Below, piece by piece: positions 1 to 8,414 of a stretch of 19,449 nucleotides of DNA. Made by a program: the position numbers and the translations under genes. Below the pieces are notes generated by a model, which saw only the letters and a list, made by a program, of their open reading frames with translations, was not told where the DNA came from and did not search any database. This DNA is from JANNAV01 sp031384695. Lineage in GTDB: Bacteria > Pseudomonadota > Alphaproteobacteria > Rhodobacterales > Rhodobacteraceae. Each line of letters begins with the position of its first letter. Positions within the stretch are counted from its first letter, which is position 1. The DNA is taken from the NCBI GenBank assembly GCA_031384695.1, contig JANNAV010000024.1, positions 1-19,449 on the forward strand, read 5' to 3'.

Positions 1-23
1 CAACACGCTCTGGCAGGCCGCCC

Positions 24-1430
24 TCAGATCAGCGGCGGCAATGCCAGCACGCAGGCGGTGAAATCCTCGCCGCGTTTTTCGAAGTTGGGGTATTGGTCAA
101 AACTGGCCGCAGCAGGGGCCAGCAGCACCACCTCGCCTGCCCCAGCCTCGGCGCTTGCACGTTCTACCGCGCGGGCCATCGTATCGCAAATCTCATAGGG
201 GGTGTCAGCCAGTTCCAGCGCGAAATCGCGGGCGGAGTGGCCGATGAGGTAGGCTTTCACCACCGTGCCCAGATGCGGCACGAGGGCTGCGATGCCGCCC
301 TCCTTGCCCATGCCCCCGGCGATCCAGTGGATTTTTGCAAAGGCCTGCAAGGCTTTGGCGGCGGCATCGGTGTTGGTCGCCTTGCTGTCATTGACATAGC
401 GCACCCCGCCGCGCGTCGCCACCAGCTGGCTGCGGTGCGGCAGGCCCGCGAAGGCGTGAAACGCCGCCTCGATCTGTTTTGGTCCCAGCCCCAGACTGCG
501 GCAGGCGGCATAGGCGGCGCAGGCATTCTGGTGGTTGTGCGCGCCCGGCAGGCCCGGCACGCCGCGCAGATCAACCGAGGCCACCTGCCGCCCCTTGCGC
601 CATTCGGCCAGATGGCCCTTGCGCGCAAACACCGCCCAGCCGAAGCCTTCCAGCTTTTGCCCGGAAGAGACGCGGATCACCCGGTCATCCCCCGGCCCTT
701 CGGCCATCTGGTTGGCCAGATACTGCCCCTCGGTCTCGTCCACGCCGATCACCGCGCGGTCGGGGCCGCCTTCGGCAAACAGGCGGCGTTTGGCGGCAAA
801 ATAGCCGCCCATGCCGTGGTGACGGTCCAGATGATCGGGGGACAGGTTGGTGAACACCGCGATATCGGGGGTCAGGCTGCGGGCAAGATCGGTCTGATAC
901 GAAGAAAGTTCCAGCACCACCACCTCACCATCCTGCGCCGGGTCGATATCCAGCACCCCGCGCCCGATGTTGCCCGCCATCTGGCTGGGGCGGCCTGATG
1001 TTTCCAGAATGTGGTGGATCAGCACCGTGGTGGTGGATTTGCCGTTGGAGCCGGTGACGCAGACCACGCGGGGGGTGGTTTCGAAATTGTCCCATTCAGA
1101 GGTGGCAAAGCTGCGGAAAAACAGGCCGATATCGTTGTCCACCGGAATGCCCAACTCCAGCGCCCGCGCGATCACCTTGTTGGGCGCAGGGTAAAGATGC
1201 GGGATGCCGGGGCTGGTGATCAGGGCTGCCACGCCGTCAAAGGCGCTGTGGCGGGTAAGGTCAACGCAGGCAAAGCCCTCGGCTTCGGCTGCGGCGCGGG
1301 CCTCGGGGCTGTCATCCCAGACCAGCGGTTGCGCCCCACCGGCAACCAGTGCCCGCGCGGTGGCAAGGCCCGAGCGGCCAAGCCCGAGCACGGCCACTTT
1401 CAGGCCCGCATAGCCCTGTACAGGAATCAT
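24..1430 (-). CDS. murD: UDP-N-acetylmuramoyl-L-alanine--D-glutamate ligase MurD
   Basis: Cytoplasmic Mur ligase that adds D-glutamate to UDP-MurNAc-L-Ala using ATP, a step of peptidoglycan precursor synthesis. The 468-residue protein has the usual MurD length and order: an N-terminal Rossmann-like UDP-binding segment (VAVLGLGRSG, about 12-21), the Mur ligase P-loop GSNGKST (127-133), ELSSYQ (174-179), NLSPDHLDRH (195-204), and a C-terminal domain with SKATNTDA (349-356) and a final SFDQYPNFEKRG block. I chose the ATG at 1430 because AAAGGGG lies about 8 nt upstream and the protein then begins at the first beta strand; an in-frame extension to 1487 would overlap the RDD gene and has no family counterpart. 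It follows the RDD gene by 53 nt on the same strand and is probably co-transcribed. In many proteobacteria murD sits between mraY and ftsW; mraY is not its direct upstream neighbour here, and the downstream neighbour is outside the window. Confidence 0.96.
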   Translation of the reverse strand: MIPVQGYAGLKVAVLGLGRSGLATARALVAGGAQPLVWDDSPEARAAAEAEGFACVDLTRHSAFDGVAALITSPGIPHLYPAPNKVIARALELGIPVDNDIGLFFRSFATSEWDNFETTPRVVCVTGSNGKSTTTVLIHHILETSGRPSQMAGNIGRGVLDIDPAQDGEVVVLELSSYQTDLARSLTPDIAVFTNLSPDHLDRHHGMGGYFAAKRRLFAEGGPDRAVIGVDETEGQYLANQMAEGPGDDRVIRVSSGQKLEGFGWAVFARKGHLAEWRKGRQVASVDLRGVPGLPGAHNHQNACAAYAACRSLGLGPKQIEAAFHAFAGLPHRSQLVATRGGVRYVNDSKATNTDAAAKALQAFAKIHWIAGGMGKEGGIAALVPHLGTVVKAYLIGHSARDFALELADTPYEICDTMARAVERASAEAGAGEVVLLAPAAASFDQYPNFEKRGEDFTACVLALPPLI

Positions 1431-1483
1431 CGTGTTGCCCCTTTTGGTCTGGCGGGCAAGAATGCAGGCGATGGCGGCCGGGT

Positions 1484-2425
1484 TCAAGGGTTGGCATTGG
1501 GGGGGCGGATCGGCGGGTTTGGCGTTCTGGCAGCAGCGCGCGCGCCGGTTTTGTGAAACTTGTCCTCGCGCCGGTCGCCAAACAACTGGCGGCTTTCCAG
1601 ATGCGCGCGCTGGGCACGGTAAAACGCGGTCAGGAAATCCGGCTTGTCGCCGGGCGCCACGGGATCAGCATAGCCGATCTTGCGGATGATCGCATCGGCC
1701 ACGCGCGAAACCTCGACATGGCTTTTCGGGCCTTTGGGCGGATCGCGCAGGATGGCTTCGAGGGTTTGCAACTCGTACCGGCCATAAATCTCAAGATGCA
1801 CCGGCAAAAACCCAAACCTCGCGGCACCCGGTTGCCGGGTGATCGCAAGATCGGCCAGCAGCGTGGTTTTCGGGTTTTCAACCACCAGCGTTCCCGCAAT
1901 CATATCGCCGAACCGCTGCCGCCTGCGGTTGGCCAGCGGCACGATTGCCACCACCACCACCCAGCAAAAGGTGATCAGCCCCGACACCAGCCCCAGATCG
2001 CCCGCCCCGAACAACAGGCTGACGGGGGTGAAAAACTCCACCTCCTTCATCAGGTTGCGCGCGGTCACCTGATGCGGCGTCAGGCGGCGGCCATCGGCAC
2101 TGATCACCCGGATGCGCGCGATCTTCTTGCCAAGGGTGCGGCCATTCCACACCAGTTCGGCAAGGATGTAATAGGGGATCCTGATCAGGAAAATCAGAAT
2201 GATGAACAGCGCGCCCAGCGAGGTAATGGGCAGAATATCAAGCCAGATCAGCAACAGCGCGAACAGCAACACACCCAGATAGGTGATCAGCACATCCATG
2301 ATCTGCGCCCCCAGCCGGGCCCCGACCGAGGCGATGGTAAAGCTGATCGGCACGCCTTCGGGCGGCAGGAACGCCTCAAGCCGGTTGCCGGGCGCAGCGG
2401 CGCGAAGATGGGCGGCGGCTTTCAC
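1484..2425 (-). CDS. RDD family membrane protein
   Basis: A 313-residue inner-membrane protein with an RDD domain in its first half. The signature residues are visible: Arg37 and Asp44 at the start of the first membrane segment (RLGAQIMDVLI) and Asp174 in RRQRFGDMIAGTLVV. Hydrophobic segments lie near 45-62, 66-90 and 140-163. Residues after about 190 form a soluble, Arg/Pro-rich tail of some 120 residues that I do not recognise. The start is a GTG whose first bases overlap the stop of the SpoIIM-like gene (GTGA), which implies translational coupling. RDD proteins are membrane proteins of mostly unknown role, sometimes proposed as transporters. Its constant company here is the MoxR/DUF58 cluster, so I infer that it belongs to that system. 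The family call is firm; the function is unknown. Confidence 0.9.
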   Translation of the reverse strand: MKAAAHLRAAAPGNRLEAFLPPEGVPISFTIASVGARLGAQIMDVLITYLGVLLFALLLIWLDILPITSLGALFIILIFLIRIPYYILAELVWNGRTLGKKIARIRVISADGRRLTPHQVTARNLMKEVEFFTPVSLLFGAGDLGLVSGLITFCWVVVVAIVPLANRRRQRFGDMIAGTLVVENPKTTLLADLAITRQPGAARFGFLPVHLEIYGRYELQTLEAILRDPPKGPKSHVEVSRVADAIIRKIGYADPVAPGDKPDFLTAFYRAQRAHLESRQLFGDRREDKFHKTGARAAARTPNPPIRPPNANP

Positions 2426-3441
2426 AAAGTGCCCCCCCCGGTGTTGCGGCCCGCGCGCAAAACCCAGATCAGCCAGAGCCCGCCGATGCCCCAGCCGATC
2501 AGCAGCCGCAGTTCTGCCGATTGCACCAACTGGCGGAAAAACCCTTCGATCACCGCCGCCACGATCAGCATCAGCCCCGCCAGCACCACCAGTTTCACCG
2601 CATCCCGGCCATGGTGGCGCAGCGCATCGCGGCGGGTCATCTGGCCGGGCAATGCGATTGCCAGCCCAAGCCGTGCGCCCCCGGCACAGGCGATGCAGAT
2701 CGCCGAAACCTCGGTGACACCGTGGATCGAAAGCCAGGCGAACGCATCATAGCCCAGGCCTTTTTGCGCGAATGTGGCAAAGAACGCCCCCATCAGCAGG
2801 CCATTGTAAAAGGTCAGCAAAAAGCTGGGCACCGCCAGAAACACCCCCAGCGCGAACACCAGAATGGCGATCTGGGTGTTGTGCGAAAACAGATAGGATG
2901 CGAAGGCCCCAAGGCTGTCGACGGCAATGTTCGCATCGTCATACAGGGTAGAGCGCAGATAGCCGGCACTGGCGGCAGGGGTGCGGCCATCGGCCATGTC
3001 GGGCGGCACGAAGGTAAAATACCAGCCCGGGTCTTGCACGCTCAGCAGATACCCCGCAAACGCACCCAGCACCATCGCGACAAAACCGATGGCAAGCGGC
3101 CCGGAAGACCGGCGCACCGCCCCCGGAATGCCATGGGTGAAAAGGCGCGCGATCATGCCGGTGATGCTTTGCTGCGGCGCATAAACCACCAGATAGGCCC
3201 GGGCGCACAACTGTTCCAGATAGGTCAGCAGCGCCAGATCAAGCGAGATATCGCGTGCCACCGACAACGAGTTCATCGCCTGCCGGTAGGTGGTGGCGAG
3301 GTCACGCGCCTCTTCATAGCTGAACGAGGCCAGACCGCCCGTCTCGGCCCGGTTGATCAGCTTTTCCAGCCTGCGCCAGCCGGGCTCGCGTTCAAGGCGA
3401 AACCGGGCCGAGCGAAGTTGGTCGGGGGCGGCGTCGCTCAT
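2422..3441 (-). CDS. Stage II sporulation protein M-like (SpoIIM/DUF95) membrane protein
   Basis: A 339-residue membrane protein with a soluble N-terminal region (about 1-110, Arg/Glu-rich) followed by several hydrophobic segments (about 117-134, 190-213, 246-263, 285-302, 312-329). The SpoIIM/DUF95 hallmark HGVTE is at 240-244, and EGFFR follows near 299-303. SpoIIM of Firmicutes takes part in septal peptidoglycan remodelling during sporulation. The alphaproteobacterial homologues sit beside MoxR and DUF58 genes in bacteria that do not sporulate, so the name reflects only the domain. The ATG overlaps the DUF58 stop as ATGA, and its own stop overlaps the RDD start. It probably forms part of a membrane complex with its neighbours, which is inference from gene order only. 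Confidence 0.88.
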   Translation of the reverse strand: MSDAAPDQLRSARFRLEREPGWRRLEKLINRAETGGLASFSYEEARDLATTYRQAMNSLSVARDISLDLALLTYLEQLCARAYLVVYAPQQSITGMIARLFTHGIPGAVRRSSGPLAIGFVAMVLGAFAGYLLSVQDPGWYFTFVPPDMADGRTPAASAGYLRSTLYDDANIAVDSLGAFASYLFSHNTQIAILVFALGVFLAVPSFLLTFYNGLLMGAFFATFAQKGLGYDAFAWLSIHGVTEVSAICIACAGGARLGLAIALPGQMTRRDALRHHGRDAVKLVVLAGLMLIVAAVIEGFFRQLVQSAELRLLIGWGIGGLWLIWVLRAGRNTGGGTL

Positions 3442-4748
3442 ATCAACTCACGCGATTTGATGTCGATATAGCGCGAGATCAGCCCGCCTGTCAGGGCGGC
3501 GGGCGGGGTATCAAGGCACAGAACCCCAAGCCGCGACAGCCGGTCCAGCACGCTGGCGCGTTCCTGCAAAATCTGGGTTGCCGATACCGAGCGGGCGATG
3601 GCGTTGAAACTGACCTCGGCAGGCCGCGCAAGGGCGGTAAGTGCGGGATCGCGCAGCGCCACGTACAGGATCAGGTGGTGGCGCGCCATCACCGAGATGT
3701 TCTCGACCAGCAGTTCGGCGGTGATGCTGTCGACAAAATCGGAAAACACGATCACCAGCGACCGGCGTTTCAGGCGGCCATGCAGGTGGGTCAGCGCGAG
3801 AGTATGGTTGGTTTCAACCGTCTGATAGGCGATGCTGGCGCAGGCGGCTTGCAGGCGCGGAAAGGCGGCGCGCCCGGGTGCCGGCGGGATGAAATGGCGC
3901 GGCCGGCTGTCAAAGCTGTAAAGGCCCACCAGATCGCCGCCAAGCCCGCCCGCCCAGGCCATGGCAAGGGCCGCATTCATCGCCCGGTCCAGCTTGGGCA
4001 GGCCCTCAACCCGCTCGCCCATCAGATGGCCGCAGTCAAGGCACAGCATGATCTGGTGATTGCGCTCGGCCCGGGTTTCGCGCGCCACCAGCGCCTGCCC
4101 CCGCGCCGAGCGTTTCCAGTCGATCGAGCGCGGGTCCATGCCGGGCACATACTCGCGCAGTTGATGAAACTCCGAACCGCTGCCACGCAGGCGCATGTCT
4201 TTCAGCCCGTCGGTCAAAGGCCGCATCCGCGTGGTGATCTGGCCCGACAGGATGGGGGCCACATCGGGCACCACGGTGATCGTGCGGTCCAGCGGCAGGT
4301 TGGCGATCACCTCGAACAGCCCAAAGCGCGAACGCCATTTCAGGGCCAGCGCGCGGATGGTCTGGGTGCCCCGGCGCGACAGTGGCAGATCAAGCGCTGT
4401 TTCGGCGCGGCTGGCGTCGATCCGCTGGGGCGCAGGCATCCGGCCCGGCCCCAGATCGGCCGACATATCAAGCAGCGCTTCCAGACCGGCGGGCAAGACG
4501 CCCTTGCGCGCGGCAAGCGTCAGGGTCAGGCGTGTGGTGGCCCCGGTATAGCCGGTGGTGGCGACGGCAACCTCGGCTGCAACCCGTTTGCCCGGCACCG
4601 TCAGGAAAAGATCGCCAAACCCCAGAACCGCAAGCCCGCCCCAAACGATCCACAACAGCGCAGCCGCATTCCGCGCCAGCAGCACCACCAGAACCGAAAC
4701 GGCGGCCAAGGCCAGCACCACCACCAGAAGATGCGGCGCGGGGCGCAT
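3438..4748 (-). CDS. DUF58 / von Willebrand factor A-like protein
   Basis: A 436-residue protein with two N-terminal hydrophobic segments (about 7-25 and 29-50) and a large soluble part. The DUF58 core motif is clear at about 193-223: FHQLREYVPGMDPRSIDWK, then RSARGQALVAR. After it comes a vWA-like fold in which the metal site is reduced (LDCGHLM around Asp238, in place of the canonical DxSxS), together with the strand LVIVFSDFVD (331-340). DUF58 proteins are the regular partners of MoxR AAA+ ATPases and are thought to be acted on by them, as CoxE/BatA-type vWA proteins are in related systems. Its ATG abuts the MoxR stop codon with no gap, and its stop overlaps the SpoIIM-like start by 4 nt. 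The family assignment is strong; the substrate or process is unknown. Confidence 0.92.
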   Translation of the reverse strand: MRPAPHLLVVVLALAAVSVLVVLLARNAAALLWIVWGGLAVLGFGDLFLTVPGKRVAAEVAVATTGYTGATTRLTLTLAARKGVLPAGLEALLDMSADLGPGRMPAPQRIDASRAETALDLPLSRRGTQTIRALALKWRSRFGLFEVIANLPLDRTITVVPDVAPILSGQITTRMRPLTDGLKDMRLRGSGSEFHQLREYVPGMDPRSIDWKRSARGQALVARETRAERNHQIMLCLDCGHLMGERVEGLPKLDRAMNAALAMAWAGGLGGDLVGLYSFDSRPRHFIPPAPGRAAFPRLQAACASIAYQTVETNHTLALTHLHGRLKRRSLVIVFSDFVDSITAELLVENISVMARHHLILYVALRDPALTALARPAEVSFNAIARSVSATQILQERASVLDRLSRLGVLCLDTPPAALTGGLISRYIDIKSRELI

Positions 4749-5705
4749 TCAGCGCGGCGCGTCCACGCGGTTCACGATATTGCGCAACACCTCGGGTGCC
4801 GTGCGGCCTTCGATCTCGGCGGTGGGCCCCAGCACGATGCGGTGGCGCAGTGCGGGCAGCAACAACGCCTGCACATCATCGGGCAGGCCATAATCGCGCC
4901 CCTCCACCGCCGCCCGCGCCCGCACCGCCCCCGCCAGCGCATCCGCAGCCCGGGTTGATGCACCATGCAGGATATCGGTATCATCGCGCGTGGCGCGGAC
5001 CAGATCGACGATATAGCGCAGCAGCGTGGCATCCAGCCGGATACCGTCCACCAGCGCCCGCCCACCGGCAAGATCTTCGGCCGACATCACCCTGGCGATG
5101 GTGCGGGTGCGGGCGTCCATCTCCAAAGGCTGGGCCGCATGGCGGGTCAGGATGGTGATCTCGGCCTCGCGGTCGGGAAAATCGACCACCAGCTTGAACA
5201 GGAACCGGTCAAGCTGGGCCTCGGGCAACGGATAGGTGCCCTGTTGCTCAATCGGGTTCTGGGTTGCGATCACGAAAAAGTTGCGGCCCAGCGAATGGTC
5301 CTTGCCATCAATCGTCACCGTGCGCTCGTTCATCGCCTGCAACAGGGCGGACTGGGTTTTCGGCGGCGCGCGGTTGATCTCGTCGGCCAGCAGGATATCG
5401 GTGAACACCGGGCCCTTGGTCAGCGAAAAGCTGTTGGTCTGAAAATTGAACAGGTTCACCCCGATCACATCGCCCGGCATCAGATCGGGGGTGAACTGGA
5501 TGCGGTTGAACGAAAGGTCCATCGCGGCGGCAACCGAGCGGGCAAGCAGGGTCTTGGCGGTGCCGGGCGGGCCTTCCACCAGACAATGGCCGCGCGCGAA
5601 CACCGAAACCAGAAGCTGGTCGATCAGCGCATCCTGCCCGTGCACCGCGCGGCCTATCTCGGCGCGGACGGCGTTAATCAGGCTTTGAAACTCGGGCAGG
5701 TCCAT
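4749..5705 (-). CDS. MoxR-family AAA+ ATPase
   Basis: A 318-residue cytoplasmic AAA+ ATPase of the MoxR subfamily, a group regarded as chaperone-like remodelers that activate vWA-containing partners. Visible motifs are Walker A GPPGTAKT (45-52), Walker B LLADEINRAPP (from 105), sensor 1 ATQNP (147-151) and EAQLDRF with the likely arginine finger (Arg167). The lid domain occupies the C-terminal third. The ATG at 5705 has GGAAAGAG about 6 nt upstream and gives the standard MoxR N-terminus ending in the VHGQ motif, so I keep it although it overlaps the upstream DUF4350 gene by 32 nt. DUF58 follows directly and is its expected client. All catalytic motifs are intact. Confidence 0.95.
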   Translation of the reverse strand: MDLPEFQSLINAVRAEIGRAVHGQDALIDQLLVSVFARGHCLVEGPPGTAKTLLARSVAAAMDLSFNRIQFTPDLMPGDVIGVNLFNFQTNSFSLTKGPVFTDILLADEINRAPPKTQSALLQAMNERTVTIDGKDHSLGRNFFVIATQNPIEQQGTYPLPEAQLDRFLFKLVVDFPDREAEITILTRHAAQPLEMDARTRTIARVMSAEDLAGGRALVDGIRLDATLLRYIVDLVRATRDDTDILHGASTRAADALAGAVRARAAVEGRDYGLPDDVQALLLPALRHRIVLGPTAEIEGRTAPEVLRNIVNRVDAPR

Positions 5706-7011
5706 GGGTTACTCTTTCCAGCAAATCGCGGAAGGTTTCAAGCTGACGGTGCAGCTCGGTTGGCGGCATTTCGGCACCTTTGCCGATCAAATGGGTGGTC
5801 ACGCGGCTGAACTGCGCTGCAAGGCCGGGGTCGCGGCTCGCAAGATGCGCGAACAGGCGGCTGATGCCCGCCTCACCTATTCCCGCCTCACGGATTCCCG
5901 CGCCAAAGGTTTGCGCCGCCAGATCGGCAAGCCGCGCCTGCACAAATTCCCGCGCCATCCGGCCATCATTGCCCGAAAGCCGCAACAGCCGCGCCTTGGC
6001 ATCAATCGCCGCGGTTTTCGATGCCTCCAGCCGGTCTTCGCCTGCATCCAGCGGCGGCCCGAAACGCCGCACCCCGCGCCACAGCGTCAGCCCCAGAATG
6101 ACCGCCGCAAGCCCCCAGAACACCGACAAGGGATAGCTGAAAAACCGCGCGAAATCTTCGGCTTCGCGGGTGTAGGGGCGGGCCTCGCTGTCGGTTTCGC
6201 CCATATCAAGCATTTCTTCGCGGCCGGTATCCAGATACACCGGCCTGGTATTGCCGCTGGGGCGCAACCCGTTGATCAAAGCGACGGCAAAGCCCGCGTT
6301 TTCCGCCAGCGACAGCCCGTGATTGTTCAGGATATCAGGGTCCGAAAGGTAATAGGCCGCATCGAGATAGCCGATATCGTCGCAGTAAATCAGCAACGCC
6401 CCTTTGTTGAATCCGATCACTTCACGGCAGGGGCGCGGCAGGCCGTCACGGCGGAAAAGCTGCGCATGATACAGCGTTACCATCTGCAACGGCGCGGCTT
6501 TGCCGGGGTTCAGGCGGGCGGTTTCAAACGCGGGCGCGCCATGGGTGATGCGCAATCCCGGCAAACCGATTTGTTGGATTAGCCGGTTATGATCGTAATC
6601 CCCGATCAAAAGCGAGGTATGCGCCACCTCGGTGGTGGCAAAACCGCTCAGCCATTTGGGGAACACCACAAGGGTTGGCAGGTTTTCCAGTTTGCGAAAG
6701 AAAACCTCGGCGCTGATGTCGCGCTGGGTGGATTGGCGCGCACTTTCGGCGGCGGATTTGGGGATTACGGCGTCGCGCTCAAGATCAACATCGTAAAGCG
6801 GCAAGATGCGCAGCGACAGATCGGCGGCACGCGGCGCGCGGCGCGGATGCGAGCGGACGACGCCCACGCTCGCAGTCGGCAGCCATTTGCCCAACCCCTC
6901 GACCCCCATCACCGAGATATCCAGCGTCCCCTCGCGCGCGCCGCTTGAAAACAGCGCGATCATGCCACCCAGAACCAGCAGCACCACGCCAATGATCACT
7001 GCGTTACGCAT
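5674..7011 (-). CDS. DUF4350 domain-containing membrane protein
   Basis: A 445-residue protein with an N-terminal membrane anchor (about 4-21), a long presumably periplasmic region, a second membrane segment (about 295-313) and a cytoplasmic C-terminal tail. The middle carries the DUF4350-type block YYLSDPDILNNHGLSLAENA (220-239), followed by VALINGL. DUF4350 proteins recur next to MoxR/DUF58/DUF4129 genes and have no established activity. The ATG at 7011 overlaps the DUF4129 stop by 8 nt and starts directly at the anchor; reading further upstream would only translate the DUF4129 gene out of frame. The 3' end overlaps moxR by 32 nt. The tail contains a short repeated GI-x-EA motif (GIREAGIGEAGI) that corresponds to a degenerate 15-nt tandem repeat. 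Confidence 0.85.
   Translation of the reverse strand: MRNAVIIGVVLLVLGGMIALFSSGAREGTLDISVMGVEGLGKWLPTASVGVVRSHPRRAPRAADLSLRILPLYDVDLERDAVIPKSAAESARQSTQRDISAEVFFRKLENLPTLVVFPKWLSGFATTEVAHTSLLIGDYDHNRLIQQIGLPGLRITHGAPAFETARLNPGKAAPLQMVTLYHAQLFRRDGLPRPCREVIGFNKGALLIYCDDIGYLDAAYYLSDPDILNNHGLSLAENAGFAVALINGLRPSGNTRPVYLDTGREEMLDMGETDSEARPYTREAEDFARFFSYPLSVFWGLAAVILGLTLWRGVRRFGPPLDAGEDRLEASKTAAIDAKARLLRLSGNDGRMAREFVQARLADLAAQTFGAGIREAGIGEAGISRLFAHLASRDPGLAAQFSRVTTHLIGKGAEMPPTELHRQLETFRDLLERVTHGPARVSKPD
5863..5907. repeat. Degenerate 15-nt tandem repeat, three units
   Basis: Three adjacent 15-base units (5863-5877, 5878-5892, 5893-5907) share a core of cccgcctcac, with the third unit diverged. In the minus-strand DUF4350 gene they encode the repeated GI-x-EA motif. 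The unit is a multiple of three, so copy number can change without shifting the frame. Confidence 0.6.
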
Positions 7012-7774
7012 GCAGGCCCGGGCCGCGCGCCAACACGCGGCGGGCGGTGGCAAGGCTTTGGGCAAAGGCCGCGCAGGCCACGCTGCGGCCCCCGTAATGG
7101 GCAAGCTCGGTTTCCTGCAACAGATCGGCAAGATCGACGCGCCCCGCCCATTGGCCCGGCAAACGGCCAAGCGCCTGACGCTCGGTATCCGAGCGCGCGA
7201 ACCGCGTGTTGGTGGCGGCGGCCGCGTGCAACAGGCAATGGCGCAACAGCCGCACAAGGGCCGCGCGGTGATCCGACATGGCGGCAATTTCCGCCAGCAG
7301 CACGCCGATCGGCCGGTTGGCATCGTCTTGCATGTGCCAGCCGTCCGGAGCGGCCGGTTTTTGCCGCAACTCGCGCGGGGGGCGGGCCAAAAGGGCACCG
7401 CTGCCGCCAAACCGCAGCCAAAGCGCAATCGCCGCCACAAGGAAACCGAAAACCGCTATCATCGTCAGAGGGCTGTCGAACAGCGGGCCGCTGCGGGGGC
7501 TGCGCACCGGTTTCGGCGGGCGAAACGCGGTATCGGGGGGCAGCGCGCCGGTGATGCGGCTGGCGTAGGTTACGTTATGGCGGATGCCCTCGGGTGCCAC
7601 CACAGCCTGATAGCGCGCCGCGATTTCGCCGCGCGGAGCGGGCAGGCTTTCGATCAGCGGTGCGGGCGTTTCGGCACCCGCCTGCCCTGCGGCCACGGCC
7701 ATCACCAGATATGCCGCAAGACGCAGGTTCAGGTGGTTTCTGGCGTTCGGCACCAGATTATCAGGTAAAGACAT
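7004..7774 (-). CDS. DUF4129 domain-containing protein
   Basis: A 256-residue protein with an N-terminal hydrophobic segment resembling a signal peptide (LAAYLVMAVAAGQAGA, then ET), a periplasmic stretch, one internal membrane segment (LTMIAVFGFLVAAIALWL) and a C-terminal soluble domain. That domain has the DUF4129 features: a helical region with an RSDTERQALG motif and DLLQETELAHYGG near the end. The family occurs with MoxR/DUF58/DUF4350 genes and is otherwise uncharacterised. I chose the ATG at 7774, 14 nt inside the end of the DUF805 gene. No strong Shine-Dalgarno is visible there, so the start is uncertain; a TTG at 7810 is the other option and would add 12 unremarkable residues. The stop overlaps the DUF4350 start by 8 nt. 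Confidence 0.82.
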   Translation of the reverse strand: MSLPDNLVPNARNHLNLRLAAYLVMAVAAGQAGAETPAPLIESLPAPRGEIAARYQAVVAPEGIRHNVTYASRITGALPPDTAFRPPKPVRSPRSGPLFDSPLTMIAVFGFLVAAIALWLRFGGSGALLARPPRELRQKPAAPDGWHMQDDANRPIGVLLAEIAAMSDHRAALVRLLRHCLLHAAAATNTRFARSDTERQALGRLPGQWAGRVDLADLLQETELAHYGGRSVACAAFAQSLATARRVLARGPGLHA

Positions 7775-8210
7775 CGGCACTGGTATCGACACCAAGCGGA
7801 TCACGGCCAAACCGGTTGGCGCCCGGCTTGCCCTTCAGCACGTTGCTGACCAACAGCGCGATGGTGGCAAGCAGGCCCACAAACGGAATCATGCCCAGAG
7901 CTATCGACGCCAGATACCACCAGCCCGAAAGATCGCGGTCATGCAGGCGGCGCACCTGAACCGAAATCATCGGCAGGAACGTCGCCAGGGCAAACAGGCC
8001 CATCAAGCTGATCGGCAGCCAGGCCAGTGGGGTGATCTCCCCCCGTTCGATGCCGCCGACACCGCCGACCAACCCCAGAAGTGCGCCCAAAACAAATATC
8101 ACAACGAAATAGAACAGCACAAAGTACCAATATTCAGACCGCGAGGCGCGGCCGGTGAAGGTGACATATTTTTCCTGCAAACAGGTGCGGACGGCTTCGC
8201 TAAATCCCAT
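7761..8210 (-). CDS. DUF805 family membrane protein
   Basis: A 149-residue integral membrane protein. The DUF805 pattern is complete: an N-terminal soluble stretch with FTGRASRSEYWYF (18-30), then hydrophobic segments at about 28-50, 63-85 and 99-124, with the signature VRRLHDRDLSGWW (86-98) ahead of the third. It ends with the RFGRDPLG tail typical of the family. The ATG at 8210 is set by a good Shine-Dalgarno (TTAGGAGAG, spacing about 6). DUF805 function is unknown. It is the first gene of the MoxR-type cluster, and its 3' end overlaps the DUF4129 gene, so it marks the probable 5' end of that operon. Confidence 0.9.
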   Translation of the reverse strand: MGFSEAVRTCLQEKYVTFTGRASRSEYWYFVLFYFVVIFVLGALLGLVGGVGGIERGEITPLAWLPISLMGLFALATFLPMISVQVRRLHDRDLSGWWYLASIALGMIPFVGLLATIALLVSNVLKGKPGANRFGRDPLGVDTSADVFT

Positions 8211-8414
8211 CTTGGCTCTCCTAAATGATGTGTGCCGAATATCACAGATTCTGGCGAAACTTCCAGTTTGCAATGCGATACCACGCGCAAACGCGGCTTC
8301 CCGCCGGGGATTGTGGCTTATTTGCCCTGTGCAGGCCGTATGCATCGGTTGTGCATGGCTTGCTGCATGGGGATGATACGGCCCCGGCGCCGTGATCAGG
8401 CATTCAAACCCCGT
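8211..8414. other. Intergenic gap between aglK and the MoxR-type operon
   Basis: These 204 bases separate the 3' end of aglK from the DUF805 start, both on the minus strand, and must hold the promoter of the downstream operon. Nearest the gene I see only the DUF805 ribosome site (8217-8224) and a GATATT hexamer that could be a -10 box but lacks a convincing -35. I see no credible small gene. Confidence 0.5.
8375..8397 (-). terminator. Possible weak hairpin terminator after aglK
   Basis: Just past the aglK stop codon, GATACGGC pairs with GCCGT-G-ATC around a 6-nt loop, with one bulged base. This could end the agl transcript. No U-tract follows on the minus strand, so it does not meet the usual criteria for an intrinsic terminator. 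Confidence 0.3.

Noticed and set aside
1349..2752. Long plus-strand open frame (467 codons) antisense to the RDD and SpoIIM-like genes
   Set aside because: High-GC antisense artefact: rich in H, Q, R and P with no domain or hydrophobic pattern, and it spans three well-supported minus-strand genes.
3675..4958. Long plus-strand open frame antisense to DUF58 and MoxR
   Set aside because: Low-complexity His/Gln/Arg-rich translation, and it crosses the boundary of two genuine overlapping genes on the other strand.
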